A DNA stretch of 64,000 nucleotides from the NCBI GenBank assembly GCA_947623455.1, contig OX392534.1, positions 35,221,426 to 35,285,425 on the forward strand. Reading direction: 5' to 3'. Below the pieces are notes generated by a model that saw only the letters and a list, made by a program, of their open reading frames with translations, was not told where the DNA came from and did not search any database. Positions 47,656-59,836 of this stretch are shown here, piece after piece. Both the position numbers and the translations under genes were made by a program. The stretch's first letter is position 1. Each line of letters starts with the position of its first letter. This DNA comes from Mimachlamys varia (Eukaryota > Mollusca > Bivalvia > Pectinida > Pectinidae).

Positions 47656-48232
47656 GAGAGACCGGGGTGACCGGGAGAGGTTATGGTAACGGGGAGAGGC
47701 TGAGATGTAGGGAAGAGGCTGGGATGACAGGGAGAGGGATGTGTGATGAGGAAAGGCTGGGTAACAGTGAGAGGGAGGGGTGATGGGGAGAGGCTGGGTG
47801 ACAGTGAGAGGCTAAGATGACGGGGTGAAGGAGTGACGGGGAGGGGCTTGGGTGACGGGGTGGAAGGATGACGGGGAGGGGCTGGGGTGACGGGGAGGGG
47901 CTGGGTGACGGGATGGAAGGGTGACGGGGTGGAGGGACTGGGGTGACAGTGAGAGGGATGGGTGATAAGGAAAGGCTGGATAACAGTGAGAGGGAGGGGT
48001 GATGGGGAGAGGCTGGGTGACAGTGAGAGGCTGGGGTGACGGGGTGGAGGGGTGACGGGGATGGGCTGGGGTGACGGGGTGGAGGGGTGACGGGGAGGGG
48101 CTGGGGTGACGGAATGGAAGGGTGACGGGGAGGGGCTGGGGTGACAGTGAGAGGCTTGGGTGAGGGGGTGGATGGGGTGACGGGGTGGAGGGATGACGGG
48201 ATGACGGGGAGGAGCTGGGGTGACGGGGTTGT
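47656..48232. repeat. G-rich minisatellite M3
   Basis: Matches M2 almost base for base, but GCTAAGATGA replaces GCTGGGATGA at about 47812, which puts a TAG in the minus-strand frame and cuts it to 152 codons. Confidence 0.9.
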
Positions 48233-48451
48233 TTGAGAATTATGATTAAATCACATGTAATAATAAACAAATAAAAATCTCTCCTCTGGACTATATTTTT
48301 TCTGTTACCTAGTGATGAATGAAGCTAGATATCGGCTGTTCCGCGTATGTACATACATGACGATAAGTGTGCAACAATGTAACAAAAGTGAAGCACCGTC
48401 TGGCACCGGCAGCTTAAAGTACATGCTCATGGCGGGGAATTTAAAATATAA

Positions 48452-48590
48452 GGATTGAATGTCTATTTTGTTGCTTGCATCGGCTGATGAAGTCAAGTGA
48501 ACCTCGTGTAAATGGTAGATGAACTGCTTGGCAGTTCACTTCAATTGCGCGAGGTTAACTTGACTTGACTTAACAAAATAGACTTTCAAT
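48452..48590. repeat. nested inverted repeat, U3
   Basis: Same structure as the U2 copy. Confidence 0.82.
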
Positions 48591-50949
48591 GCGATAATAT
48601 CCTATCTGAAATCGCGCTTCTGGAGACAGCAAGGTATCTATTTTCACTTGTGATGGACTTCTCACAGTGAGTGATGTCTCATATTAAAATGTGTTTAACC
48701 ATATATGTTAACGAGTATAGCGACAGGCGTTCCGCCAATGTCGTCCGTGGGAGAAGTTTGGGGGGAATGCGAGGGAGCAGTGGGTGATCGGTGCCCCACG
48801 TGGGTCCTCGGTCCGTGACCAGGAGGTGGCCGACCGCGGTTAATAGGGTCTTGCGGACTTCTCAAGTTCCCGTTTCGTTTCCCCCTGTTACTCTACCCCA
48901 CCATCCACCCTTTAACTTACTTTTTATAAGGAAAATTTGGTATCTAAAATCTTGGTGTAAATTCATTTGCATATGTATTGCCTTGTAGCAAATAAGAAAA
49001 ATCTGTTTAATTAAAAACTGTACATGTTTCATATCACGCTAATTTTAGAATCAACTAACTTCCCTTCTCTGTTGAATTGTTGAATCTGAAATATCGTTTT
49101 GAATTATTTAAGTTTTAATTTAATTAAATCTTTACTTAAAGAAAAGCCTACAGTGTTTTCTCCCCCTGTCTACCCTGTGTACGTAGGGTGTACATGTACG
49201 TTTGACTGTTACTGTAACTATTTTCTGCCCTACGCAAGTCTGTTCATACGAATAAACAAACTAAGATAATTATGAAATATAAAATCTACATATTTTTCTA
49301 TTACAGCACAATCGGCCATTTTAAATGAAATGAAATTCTACAATACAGTGGATTTCTACAACACAGTGTCGGTGAGACTTAAGTCGTTTGGTCATGACGT
49401 GTCGTGAACACATGCACGGGTTGTCACGTAAACACAGTTCTCATTTCGATTTTTTTTCTCTCAGAATACACCTGCCTGAGCACTGTTAACCAATCAGAGA
49501 TGACCGTTAAATTGCTCGTGGGGGTATAGCCTGCTTTCTTCTTCTTTAACTTCTAAAAACGTTAAACACATTTAAGTACATGTATGTCGATTAATTGGTA
49601 AAAGTAGGTACACAGCATACCATCAATATATTGATGATATTACATGACAAAAAAATCAGGGATTAGGGAACTTTGATTACACTTTAACGCAAGTGGTCTA
49701 GTTTGTCTTATGAAAACTGGTTACGCAAATATATTTTTGATTTCGTCAATGTTAGACATCAATGCTGACCAAATAACCTGGGTCACCGTAAACCGTCCAT
49801 TTTACTTAAATATTATACCTCCCAGCATGTTCGTTCCCACTGTCATCAGAATATATCAAATATTAAATATGTTCCATACAATGGTTTACATTACCTCCCA
49901 CCTGTCAAACAGTTTGATGTGTTTCCGTTGTCTGAAATAGACTATTGCCGTATATGTCACACCAAGGAAACAGGAAATTAGTTATATAATGCTTTAGTAA
50001 TCTACCAAACATAAATAAATTTGCACGGCCATACTGTCAACTTTGGACCCCCGTGGTGAATCTAACAGATCCAGGATCCATTATTGGAAGACAGAGTACC
50101 CAACGGAAAGTTCTATGACAATTATGTTCAGAGCTCCGATAGAAGGCATTTAAAAAAAAAAAATTAAAAAAAAGTTCAATTTTGATTCCTACGTTATTGC
50201 CCATCTCAGCGAGGTCGACCTTACTGATTTGTTTGGTGTTTCTGATACGCCAGATTTTTAAAGCATTTCCAAATGTGAAACCAAAAATTGTAAGACATGC
50301 GGTATAGAAAATGTAAGTATTACCGGCAGGACTTGCCACTGTCCCTCTTTCTCTAAAAGAATATTCTACTAATAATATTGTACTGAATAGTGTTTGGTGT
50401 TTCAGAGATTCTAGATTTTTATAACATTTCGAAATGTTGAACTAAATTGTAAGAAACGCATTATACCTATTACCGGCAAGACTTACCACAGTTCATGCAT
50501 GCCTAGGTCACACATTCAAGGATCACCTCGCCGGTTCAACTACGGATTAATTATCATGTAAGACCCCGCAAAAATGCCAATTACTGCAGTCCGATACGGA
50601 TCCGATATGAATCCGATACAGATGCACAACGGTGTGACAAAGGGTTTTTACGTATCTTCCAAAGATAATGTAAGAAAGGTGACATTTGGCGAAATGAGTG
50701 TAACGAATTGTTACGGTATGACACGATTTAATATGAAAATTGCACGGTTTAATACGGAACGACACGTGTCAGGGCGTTTGCATTGCGGATAAACAGCGGT
50801 TTGCTACGGTATAAGTGAGGATTAGTACGGAGATTAACGGTAAATATGTAATAGTACAAACCGCCACGGTGCGATCAATTATGCAGACTTCACGTACACG
50901 GAGTTTTCTTATGAGTCTTTATGGACCCTATTGATTTGGCAACTTTTAA

Positions 50950-51339
50950 AGCCCAATATACGTAAATTTCGGCAAAACTTGAAGCGAAAATCAAGCCTAA
51001 TAACTTCATTTATTTATAGATTTAGTTAAGATTAACTGATATCAGCAATATTCAAGGTGAATTCTTTCGCGGTTACCGGTACAGCAGCAGTGGAAACACG
51101 CTATTTAAATTTGTAAACACGCGTCCATTTCGAACCGTCTTCTACCTTCGGTTTGTTGTTGAAGTGCGCACGACCTGAATTATTTTCAATTTTTTTGGAT
51201 ATTTTGTCAAGAGTTTCTTGTTAGTTACCGCTCAAGTTTACTTTGTTTTAGGCTTATTTTTGCATGGTTATCAACTGGATTTTTTTTCAGAATTTTTTAA
51301 AATCACGAAAATTTTCCTGAAGTTACGTATAATGGGCCA
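50950..51339. mobile_element. TTAA-flanked MITE, U3 (390 bp)
   Basis: Same insertion as in U2 (TTAA at 50946-50949 and 51340-51343), inherited by duplication. Confidence 0.82.
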
Positions 51340-51732
51340 TTAAAATCTTTTAGTGTTTAGAGTTGTTACGATTTCTTACGAGTTATTACGACATGTTCAC
51401 GGAAAAATACCACGATTTGTTGCGAGTTATCACGGATAAACACGAGCAAGTTACGTGATTTTTACGAACTTTCCATAGATCGTTACGAGTATATTATGGC
51501 ATGTAACGACTTCCGTGTTAGGCACGACCTGTTTACGTTTTGGTACGAGTGGTTACAAGTTAGTTTCGAGTATTTACGATCCCTAAGTGGCTTTTGTTGA
51601 CAAAACATATTAACACCATCCGACAACTGATATCCAATATGATGTATGATGGAAACAGATTGCAAAGTAAAAACCACGTAAACAACGTAAACCACGTGGT
51701 TAACGAGATAGATCGTAAAGTGTAAGTATATA

Positions 51733-52125
51733 CAGTCAAAATTCGATGTTTCGAACTTCGCGGGACCGTCGTGAAAAATTTTGAAACATCGGGACTTCGA
51801 CTTATGAATATTGAACATCGAACATCGACATGTGGGCCTATATGTATATATGAACTGTACATAAGAAGAACCAATGCGGTCCTAGTGCAACGTAACACAG
51901 GCTAAGAAATTGTAGATTCACATTTATAAAAAATAGTGTTTTCATAACAAACGGGTCAGATTAAAACTTCGATACAGCGAAAAATTCAATTCATAGAAGT
52001 TCGATTCATGAATAGTAAATACATTGTAAGTAGTGTTATATAATGAAAAAAATCGGGACTTTGCAAAAAGTTCGACACATCGAGAAATTCGAATCATCGA
52101 AGTTCGATTAATCGAAGTTTGACTG
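51733..52125. mobile_element. pogo/Tigger-like MITE, U3 (393 bp)
   Basis: Same length and TA site as the U2 copy. Confidence 0.78.
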
Positions 52126-52546
52126 TATTAATAAATTACTCGTAACAACACGTAAAGTGCTCGTAATAATTCGTAAAGATATCGTAACACGACCTGAATA
52201 AAATCATAAAACACTCGTAACAGCCCGTAAATAAACCGTGAACTCACCGTAAACAAATCGTAATACAAATTATTACGAGTCGTTTACGGATTCTTGCGAG
52301 CAGTTAACGGAGAGTTACGGGTCTTGCGAACAGTTTACGGAGGGTTACGGGTTATTGCGAGCAGTTTACGGAGGGTAATAGGTTATTGCGAGCAGTTTAC
52401 GGAGGGTAACGGGTTATTGCGAGCAGTTCACGGAGGGTAACGGGTTATTGCGACCTGTTTACGATACTTACGGTTTGATAAAAACTGTACATGATATTTA
52501 CGGAAAAAGCAATCCGTGGATAATCGTTAGAAATTGTTAGCCTCTC

Positions 52547-52618
52547 CTTTCTGTAGCTCAGTGTTAGAGCATCCAACGAGGAACTTATAGATCGAGGGTG
52601 CGATTCCCTGTGGAAGCA
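52547..52618 (+). repeat. tRNA-like segment (SINE head), U3
   Basis: As in U1 with ACGAGGAACTTATAG in the anticodon region; still no paired anticodon stem. Confidence 0.65.
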
Positions 52619-52840
52619 CACTACAATTGTATATATGTATTATATTTCCAGAACATAACAAATGGTTTCATGGCCCTCGTCACAGGGAATTAGAACCTGG
52701 CTGGTGGTGTTCAAGGACCAACACATTCAAAAACATTCAGCTACAAAGTGTTCATTTTCCCTCCAGCTCATGATCATCAGTAAAGCATAGTGATGTCAAA
52801 GACCAAAGGGTTGTGGATTCAAGCTCAGGCTTGGGTGCCA

Positions 52841-53461
52841 TGGAGAGACCGGGGTGACCGGGAGAGGTTATGGTAACGGGGAGAGGCTGAGATGTAAGGA
52901 AGAGGCTGGGATGACAGGGAGAGGGATGTGTGATGAGGAAAGGCTGGGTAACAGTGAGAGGGAGGGGTGATGGGGAGAGGCTGGGTGACAGTGAGAGGCT
53001 GGGGTGATGGGGTGGAGGGGTGACGGGGAGGGGCTGGGGTGACGGGGTGGAGGGGTGACGGGGAGGGGCCGGGGTGACGGGGTTGAGGGGTGACGGGGAG
53101 GGGCTGGGGTGACAGTGAGAGAGATGGGTGATGAGGAAAGGCTTGGTAACAGTGAAAGGCTGGGGTGACGGGGTGGAGGGGTGACGGGGAGGGGCTGGGG
53201 TGACGGGGTGGAGGGGTGACGGGGAGGGGCTGGGGTGACGGGTTGGAGGGGTGACGGGAAGGGGCTTGGGTGACGGGGTGGAAGGGTGACGGGGAGGGGC
53301 TTGGGTGACGGGGTGAAAGGGCGACGGGTAGGGGCTGGGGTGACAGTGAGAGGATGGGGTGACGGGGTGGCTGGGGTGACGGGGTGGAGGGATGACGGGG
53401 AGGGGCTGGGGTGACGGGGAGAGGCTGGGGTGACGGGGAGAGGCTGGGGTGACGGGGTTGT
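52841..53461. repeat. G-rich minisatellite M4
   Basis: The longest array of the five. The minus-strand frame is open for 224 codons (53499-52825). It has clean repeats of GGGTGACGGGGAGGGGCT. Confidence 0.9.
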
Positions 53462-53681
53462 TTGAGAATTATGATTAAATCACATATAATAATAAACAAA
53501 TAAAAATCTCTCCTCTGGACTATATTTTTTTCTGTTACCTAGTGATGAATGAAGCTAGATATCGGCTGTTCCGCGTATGTACATACATGACGATAAGTGT
53601 GCAACAATGTTACAAAAGTGAAACACCGTCTGGCACCGGCAGCTTAAAGTACATGCGAATGTCGGGACATTTCAAATATAG

Positions 53682-53820
53682 GGATTGAATGTCTATTTTG
53701 TTGCTTGCATCGGCTGATGAAGTCAAGTGAGCCTCGTGCAAATGGTAGATGAACTGCTTGGCAGTTCACTTCAATTGCGCGAGGTTCACTTGACTTGACT
53801 TAACAAAATAGACTTTCAAC
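53682..53820. repeat. nested inverted repeat, U4
   Basis: Same structure; here the middle arm GAGGTTCACTTGACTT matches its partner better than in U1-U3. Confidence 0.82.
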
Positions 53821-56247
53821 CGATAATATCCTATCTGAAATCGCGCTTCTGGAGACAGCAAGATATCTATTTTCACTTGTGATGGACGCCTCACAGTGAG
53901 TAATGTCTCATATTAAAATGTGTTTAACCATATATGTTAACGCGTATAGCGACAGGCGTTCCGCCAATGTCGTCCGTGGGGGAAGTTTGAGGGGAATGCG
54001 AAGGAGCAGTGGGTGATGGGTGCCCCACGTGGGTCCTTGGTCGGTGGCCGACCGCGATTGGTAGGGGTCTTGCGGACTTCTCAAGTTCCCTGAAATTCAA
54101 TCAATATGAATGCCCGTTTCGCTTCCCCCTGTTACTCTACCCCACCATCCACCTTTTAACTTACTTTTTATAATAAAAATTTGGTATCGAAAACCTTGGT
54201 GTAAATCCATTTGCATATGTATTGCCTTGTATCAAATAAGAAAAATCTGTTTAATTAAAAACTGCACATCATGTTTCATATCACGCTAATTTCAGAATCA
54301 ACTAACTTCCCTTTCCTGTTGAATTGTTGAATCTGAAATATCGTTTTGAATTAATTAAGTTTTAATTTAATTAAATCTTTACTTAAAGAAAAGCCTACAG
54401 TGTTTTCTCCCCCTGTCTACCCTGTGTACGTAGGGTGTACGTTTGACTGTTACTGTAACTATTTTCTGCCCTACGCAAGTCTGATCATACGAATAAACAA
54501 ACTAAGATAATTATGAAATATAAAATCTACATATTTTTCTATTACAGCACAATCGGCCATTTTAAATGAAATGAAACTCTACAATACAGTGGATTTCTAC
54601 AACACAATGTCGGTGAGACTTTAGTCGTTTGGTCATGACGTGTCGTGAACACAGGCACGGGTGGTCACGTGAACACAGTTCTCATTTCGATTTTTTTTCT
54701 CTCAGAATACACCTGCCTGAGCACTGTTAACCAACCAAAGGTTACCGTTAAATTACACGTGGGGGTATAGCCTGCTTTCTTCTTCTTTAACTTCTAAAAT
54801 CGTTAAACACATTTTAGTACATGTATGTCGATTAATTGGTAAAAGTAGGTACACAGCATACCATCAATATATTGATGATATTACATGAAAAAAAAATCAG
54901 GGATTAGGGAACTTTGATTACACTTTAACGCAGGTGGTCTAGTTTGTCTTATGAAAACTGGTTACGCAAATATATTTTTGATTTTGTCAATGTTAGACAT
55001 CAATGCTGACCAAATAACCTGGGTCACCGTAAACCGTCCATTTTACTTAAATATTATACCTCCCAGCATGTTTGTTCGTTCCCACTGTCATCAGAATATA
55101 TAAAAAATTAAATATGTTCCATGCAATGGTTTACATTACCTGCCACCTGTCAAACAGTTTGATGTGTTTCCGTTGTCTGAAATAGACTATTGCCGTATAT
55201 GTCACACCAAGGAAACAGGAAATTAGTTATATAATGCTTTAATAATCTACCAAACATAAATAAATTTGCACGGCCATACTGTCAACTTTGGACCCCCGTG
55301 GTGAATCTAACGGATCCAGGATCCATTATTGGAAGACAGAGTACCCAACGGAAAGTTCTATGACAATTATGTTCAGAGCTCCGATAGTAGGCATTTAAAA
55401 AAAAATAAATAAATATTCAATTTTGATTCCTACGTTATTGCCCATCTCAACGAGGTCGACCTTACTGATTTGTTTGGTGTTTATGATACGCCAGATTTTT
55501 AAAGCATTTCCAAATGTGAAACCAAAAATTGTAGGACATGCGGTATACAAAATGTAATTATTACCGGCAGGACTTGCCACTGTCTCTCTTTCTCTAAAAG
55601 AATATTCTACTATCCAATATTGTACAGAATAGTGTTTGGTGTTTCAGAGATTCAAAATTTTTATATCATTTCGAAATGTTGAACTAAAATTGTAAGACAC
55701 GCATTGTACCTATTACCGGCAACACTTACCACAGCTCACGCATGCTTAGGTCACACATTCACGGATCACCTCACCGGTTCAACTACGGATTAATTATCAC
55801 GGATGACCCCGCAAAAATGCCAATTACAACAGTCCGATACGGATCCAATATGAATCCGATACAGATGCACAACGGTATGACAAAGGGTTTTTACGTATCT
55901 TCCAAAGATAATGTAAGAAAGGTGACATTTGGCGAAATGAGTGTAACGAATTCTTACGGTATGACACGGTTTAATACGAAAATGGCACGGTTTAATACGG
56001 AACGTCACGTGTCAGGGCGTTTGCATTGCGGATAAACAGCGGTTTGCTACGGTATAAGTAAGGATTAGTATGGAGACTAACGGTTAATACGTAATAGTAC
56101 GAACTGCCACGGAGTTCGAGGACCAACACATTCAAAAACATTCAGCTACAAAGTGTTCATTTTCCCTCCAGCTCATGATCATCAGTAAAGCATAGTGAGG
56201 CCAAAGACCTAAGGGTTGTGGATTCGAGCTCATGCTTGGGTGCCATG

Positions 56248-56713
56248 GAGAGGCCGGGGTGACCGGGAGAGGTTGTGGTAACGGGGAGAGGCTGAGATGT
56301 AGGGAAGAGGCTGGGATGACAGGGAGAGGGATGGGTGATGAGGAAAGGCTGGGTAACAGTGAGAGGGAGGGGTGATGGGGAGAGGCTGGGTGACAGTGAG
56401 AGGCTGGGTTGACGGGGTGGAGGGGTGACGGGGAGGGGCCGGGGTGACGGGGAGGGGCTGGGGTGAAGGGGTGGAGGGGTGACGGGGTATCGGGGAGGGG
56501 CCGGGGTGACGGGGTGGAGGGGTGACGGGGAGGGGCTGGGGTGACAGTGGGAGGCTGGGGTGACGGGGTGGAGGGGTGAAGGGGAGTGGCGGGGGTGACG
56601 GGTGGAGGGGTGACGGGGAGGGGCTGGGGTGACGGGGAGAGGCTGGGGTGATGGGGTGGAGGGATGACGGGGAGGGGCTTGGGTGACGGGGAGAGGCTGG
56701 GTGACGGGGTTGT
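56248..56713. repeat. G-rich minisatellite M5
   Basis: Closest to M1 in unit order, including the GGGGTATCGGGGAGGGGCC variant; the minus-strand frame is open for 173 codons. Confidence 0.9.
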
Positions 56714-56933
56714 TTGAGAATTGTGATTAAATCACATATAATAATAAACAAATAAAAATCTCTCCTCTGGACTATATTTGTTTCTGTTACCTAGTGATGA
56801 ATGAAGCTAGATATCGACTGTTCCGCGTATGTACATACATGACGATAAGTGTGCAACAATGTAACAAAAGTGAAGAACCGTCAGGCACCGGCAGCTTAAA
56901 GTACATGCGAATGGTGGGACATTTTAAATATAA

Positions 56934-57074
56934 GGATTGAATGTCTATTTTGTTGCTTGCATCGGCTGATGAAGTCAAGTGAGCCTCGTGCAAATGGTAG
57001 ATGAACTGCTTGGCAGTTCACTTCAATTGCGCGAGGTTAGCTTGACTTGACTTAACAAAATAGACTTTCAATCC
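56934..57074. repeat. nested inverted repeat, U5
   Basis: Same structure; outer arms GGATTGAATGTCTATTTTGTT and AACAAAATAGACTTTCAATCC are perfect. Confidence 0.83.
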
Positions 57075-57948
57075 GATAGTATCCTATCTGAAATCGCGCT
57101 TCTGGAGACAGCAAGGTATCTATTTTCACTTGTGATGGACGCCTCACAGTGAGTAATGTCTCATAATAAAATGTGTTTAACCCTATATGTTAACGAGTAT
57201 AGCGACAGGCGTTCCGCCAATGTCGTCCGTGGGGGAAGTTTGGGGGGAATGCGAGGGAGCAGTGGGTGATCGGTGCCCCACGTGGGTCCTCAGTCCGTGA
57301 CCGGGAGGTGGCCGACCGCGGTTAATGGGGTCTTGCGGACTTCTCAAGTTCCCGTTTCGTTTCCCCCTGTTACTCTACCCCACCATCCACCCTTTAACTT
57401 ACTTTTTATAAGGAAAATTTGGTATCGAAAACCTTTGTGTAAACTCATTTGCATATGTATTGCCTTGTATCAAATAAGAAAAATCTGTTTAATTAAAAAC
57501 TGCACATCATGTTACATATCACGTTTATTTCAGAATCAACTAACTTCCCTTTTCTGTTGAATTGCTGAATCTGAAATATCGATTTGAATTATTCAGGTTT
57601 TAATTTAATTAAATCTTTACTTAAAGAAAGGCCTTCAGTGTTATCCCCCCTGTCTACACTGTGAACGTAGGTTGTACGTTTGACTGTTACTGTAACTATT
57701 TTCTGCCCTACGCAAGGCTGTTCATACGAATAAACAAACTAAGATAATTATGAAATATAAAATCTACAGAATACACCTGCCTGAGTACTGTTAACCAATC
57801 AGAGATGACCGTTAAATTGCACGTGGGGTTATAGCCTGCTTTGTTCTTCTTTAGCTTCTAAAAACGTTCAACACAATTAAGTACATGTATGTCGATTAAT
57901 TGGTAAAAGTAGGTACACAGCATACTATCAATATATTGATGATATAAC

Positions 57949-58302
57949 CACAGGGGCTAGGCACGGACCTATGTCACTATGAAATGATTGTCAGATATTT
58001 TTTTACCTTTCTCAATATAGCCCCTCCCACCCCTATATATAATTGTGACAAGGGAAAGAACTAGCCTGAACGAGAAAATCGACCTATTTTCACTCTAAGC
58101 TTGTTTTCGTCACTGACTGAAGTCCAAGTTTTTACATGCATGCCTCATTTTAAAGGTGAAACTTTTATCTTTCAGCCGATACCAAATATATCCCGCTACA
58201 CGCATGTAAAAGCTTACTAGGCTGTTATGAATCCGAGGTTTTGCATGAAAAAATATCTGACAATCATTTCATAGTGACATAGGTCCGTGCCTAGCCCCTG
58301 TG
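57949..58302. mobile_element. 354-bp MITE with 55-bp terminal inverted repeats (hAT-like)
   Basis: Ends CACAGGGGCTAGGCACGG and CCGTGCCTAGCCCCTGTG are part of a roughly 55-bp perfect inverted repeat. Flanked by GATATAAC on both sides (57941-57948 and 58303-58310), an 8-bp duplication typical of hAT elements. The other units carry the near-empty site GATGATATTACATGAC. Confidence 0.85.
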
Positions 58303-58342
58303 GATATAACATGACAAAAACATTAGGGATTAGCGGAACTTT

Positions 58343-59610
58343 GATGAAAAAGTCTTCGAAAAATGTATATATATATATATTTGTTGATCTTCTGAAATTA
58401 AACTTATTACCAGCAGACATTATAAGATAATATAGATTTAATCGGTATAATTTATAACTCGGCAAATACAATTAGGAAGTACGCTTTCCTTAACATTAAA
58501 AATATAGAGAAAACAAAATGGGCTACTTCTTTAATAGTATGAAACAACTTCAGCAGAATTGGTGTAAAACTTTTGCAGGAACAAATGTCCTGTCTAACCT
58601 GCTGGATTGCCTCTTTCACGTCTTACAACCCAACATGCTTTGCCATGTTACTTTTTGTTCACGGACAAACGTGTGCTTAGACGACAGGGTATGACTTCAT
58701 TAGTTTAGATAAGACGAGCTGAATTAGGAAAAAAACAAACATCACGTAATTATTAAAATATTGACTGACACTTTAATTTGTGTTTTTTTTAAGGAAAGAA
58801 GTGTATATTTTATTGAATCTGTCTAAAATGACACTGTTTATAGTAATTTTTAAAAGTAAATAATACCATTATATTAATATAAAAATATCCTTGGCCATTC
58901 AATGGTAGTCTGGCCGACTTTCAGTTCGAAAAATCAAATGACATAAATTTGTAAACATGATGACGGTATTGTTTTCAGAATTGTTATATATTTTTAACAT
59001 TTTTTGACAGATGACATGCATGCACGTTCAAGACGCCGCCTTATTTATAATGACATTTTAATGCAAAAGTAATTGGTATCATTTCTGCATTTTTATATCA
59101 ATTATAAAAGATGGTTGTCAAAACAAACAAAAAAACGAAAAAAACAAAACAAAACCAAGTCCACGAAATAATAAATAATGAAATCATCATAACTGTTTTT
59201 AACATGCTAACAGTGACACAGGAAACTGTCATATGGCACTTTAATTGTATTTATGATTAGCTGTCAACGGTTAGGGATCCTTTTCAAATCATGACATTCT
59301 TACATGTAGAAGTCTTAATTTTCAATGTGTCAATTTTGAAGCAATCACCCAGTGTAAACTATCTCATTACCGGTATAACAAATACTATCATCAAAATTCA
59401 AAAGTACCAATAGAAATAATGCGAATACAGGATAAAATGAGCGCGTATAAACAAAATAAATGAGTTTTCACAAACACACAAATGCAAAAATATGTGTTTT
59501 TATTTGGCGTCTGCAAATGAGTAATGCTTGAAACTTTTGTATGGTTTGCGAGTTAGATTTCACACACTGAAATCCAACATTGTCAAATTAGACAGCATCA
59601 GGAAACTAAT
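58343..59610. other. intergenic, no gene recognised
   Basis: AT-rich, with a short TA microsatellite (58365-58380) and an A-rich run near 59125-59155. Nothing coding is supported. Confidence 0.5.
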
Positions 59611-59793
59611 TTTAGTTGTATTAACAACCAGGGTCATTTAAGGACGTGCCAGGTTTTGAAGATGAAGGAAAGCCGGAGTACCCGGAGAAAAACCACCGAT
59701 CTATGGTCAGTAACACTCAACTGCTCCACATGGGATTCGAACTATGATATTATAAGACAAGAGTCTTATATATAACCAAACTAGACCATACCG
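59611..59793 (-). mobile_element. tRNA-derived SINE, minus orientation
   Basis: The reverse complement has the head TATGGTCTAGTTTGGTTATA, B-box AGTTCGAATCCC, body GGGTACTCCGGCTTTCCTTC and CACGTCCTTAAATGACC. Same family as 18811-19024 but an independent insertion. Confidence 0.78.
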
Positions 59794-59836
59794 AAGCGTC
59801 AACAAAAAACCATGATCAGAACTCAAAATCGATTAA
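59794..59836 (-). repeat. DR-A, left piece of an interrupted copy
   Basis: GAAGCGTCAACAAAAAACCA, then ATGATCAGAACTCAAAATCG and ATTAA. The repeat breaks at TTAA (59833-59836) and resumes at 61414. Confidence 0.8.

Larger units (their letters stand above)
50527..52480. repeat. helically phased ACG domain, U3
   Basis: Counterpart of 40590-42070. The reversed part is best preserved here: CGTAA cytosines at 52141, 52151, 52162, 52172, 52183, then 52216, 52226, 52237, 52248, 52259. The 31-bp repeat block is one unit shorter than in U1/U2. Confidence 0.84.
47521..52705. repeat. array 2, unit U3 (5.2 kb)
   Basis: Almost a carbon copy of U2, including both MITE insertions; differences are scattered single bases and a TACATG insertion near 49191. 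The right end (52130-52700) is closer to the presumed ancestral periodic form. Confidence 0.87.
52706..56114. repeat. array 2, unit U4 (3.4 kb)
   Basis: Has the minisatellite, nested hairpin, AT-rich middle and the ACGG-phased segment (55742-56110), but no TTACGA block and no tRNA-like segment: CACGGAG joins directly to TTCGAGG at 56114. Confidence 0.86.
56115..58342. repeat. array 2, trailing partial unit U5
   Basis: Minisatellite, hairpin and part of the AT-rich middle. It carries a deletion at CAGAAT (57770) and a MITE (57949-58302). Homology ends at GCGGAACTTTGAT (about 58342). Confidence 0.82.

Noticed and set aside
50037..50339. 100-codon minus-strand frame (MASPAGN...) in U3
   Set aside because: Broken in U2 and U4 at the adjacent A-rich tract; overlaps AT-rich spacer with no coding features.
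59030..59160. A-rich runs as processed pseudogene tails
   Set aside because: No adjacent coding remnant or target duplication was found.
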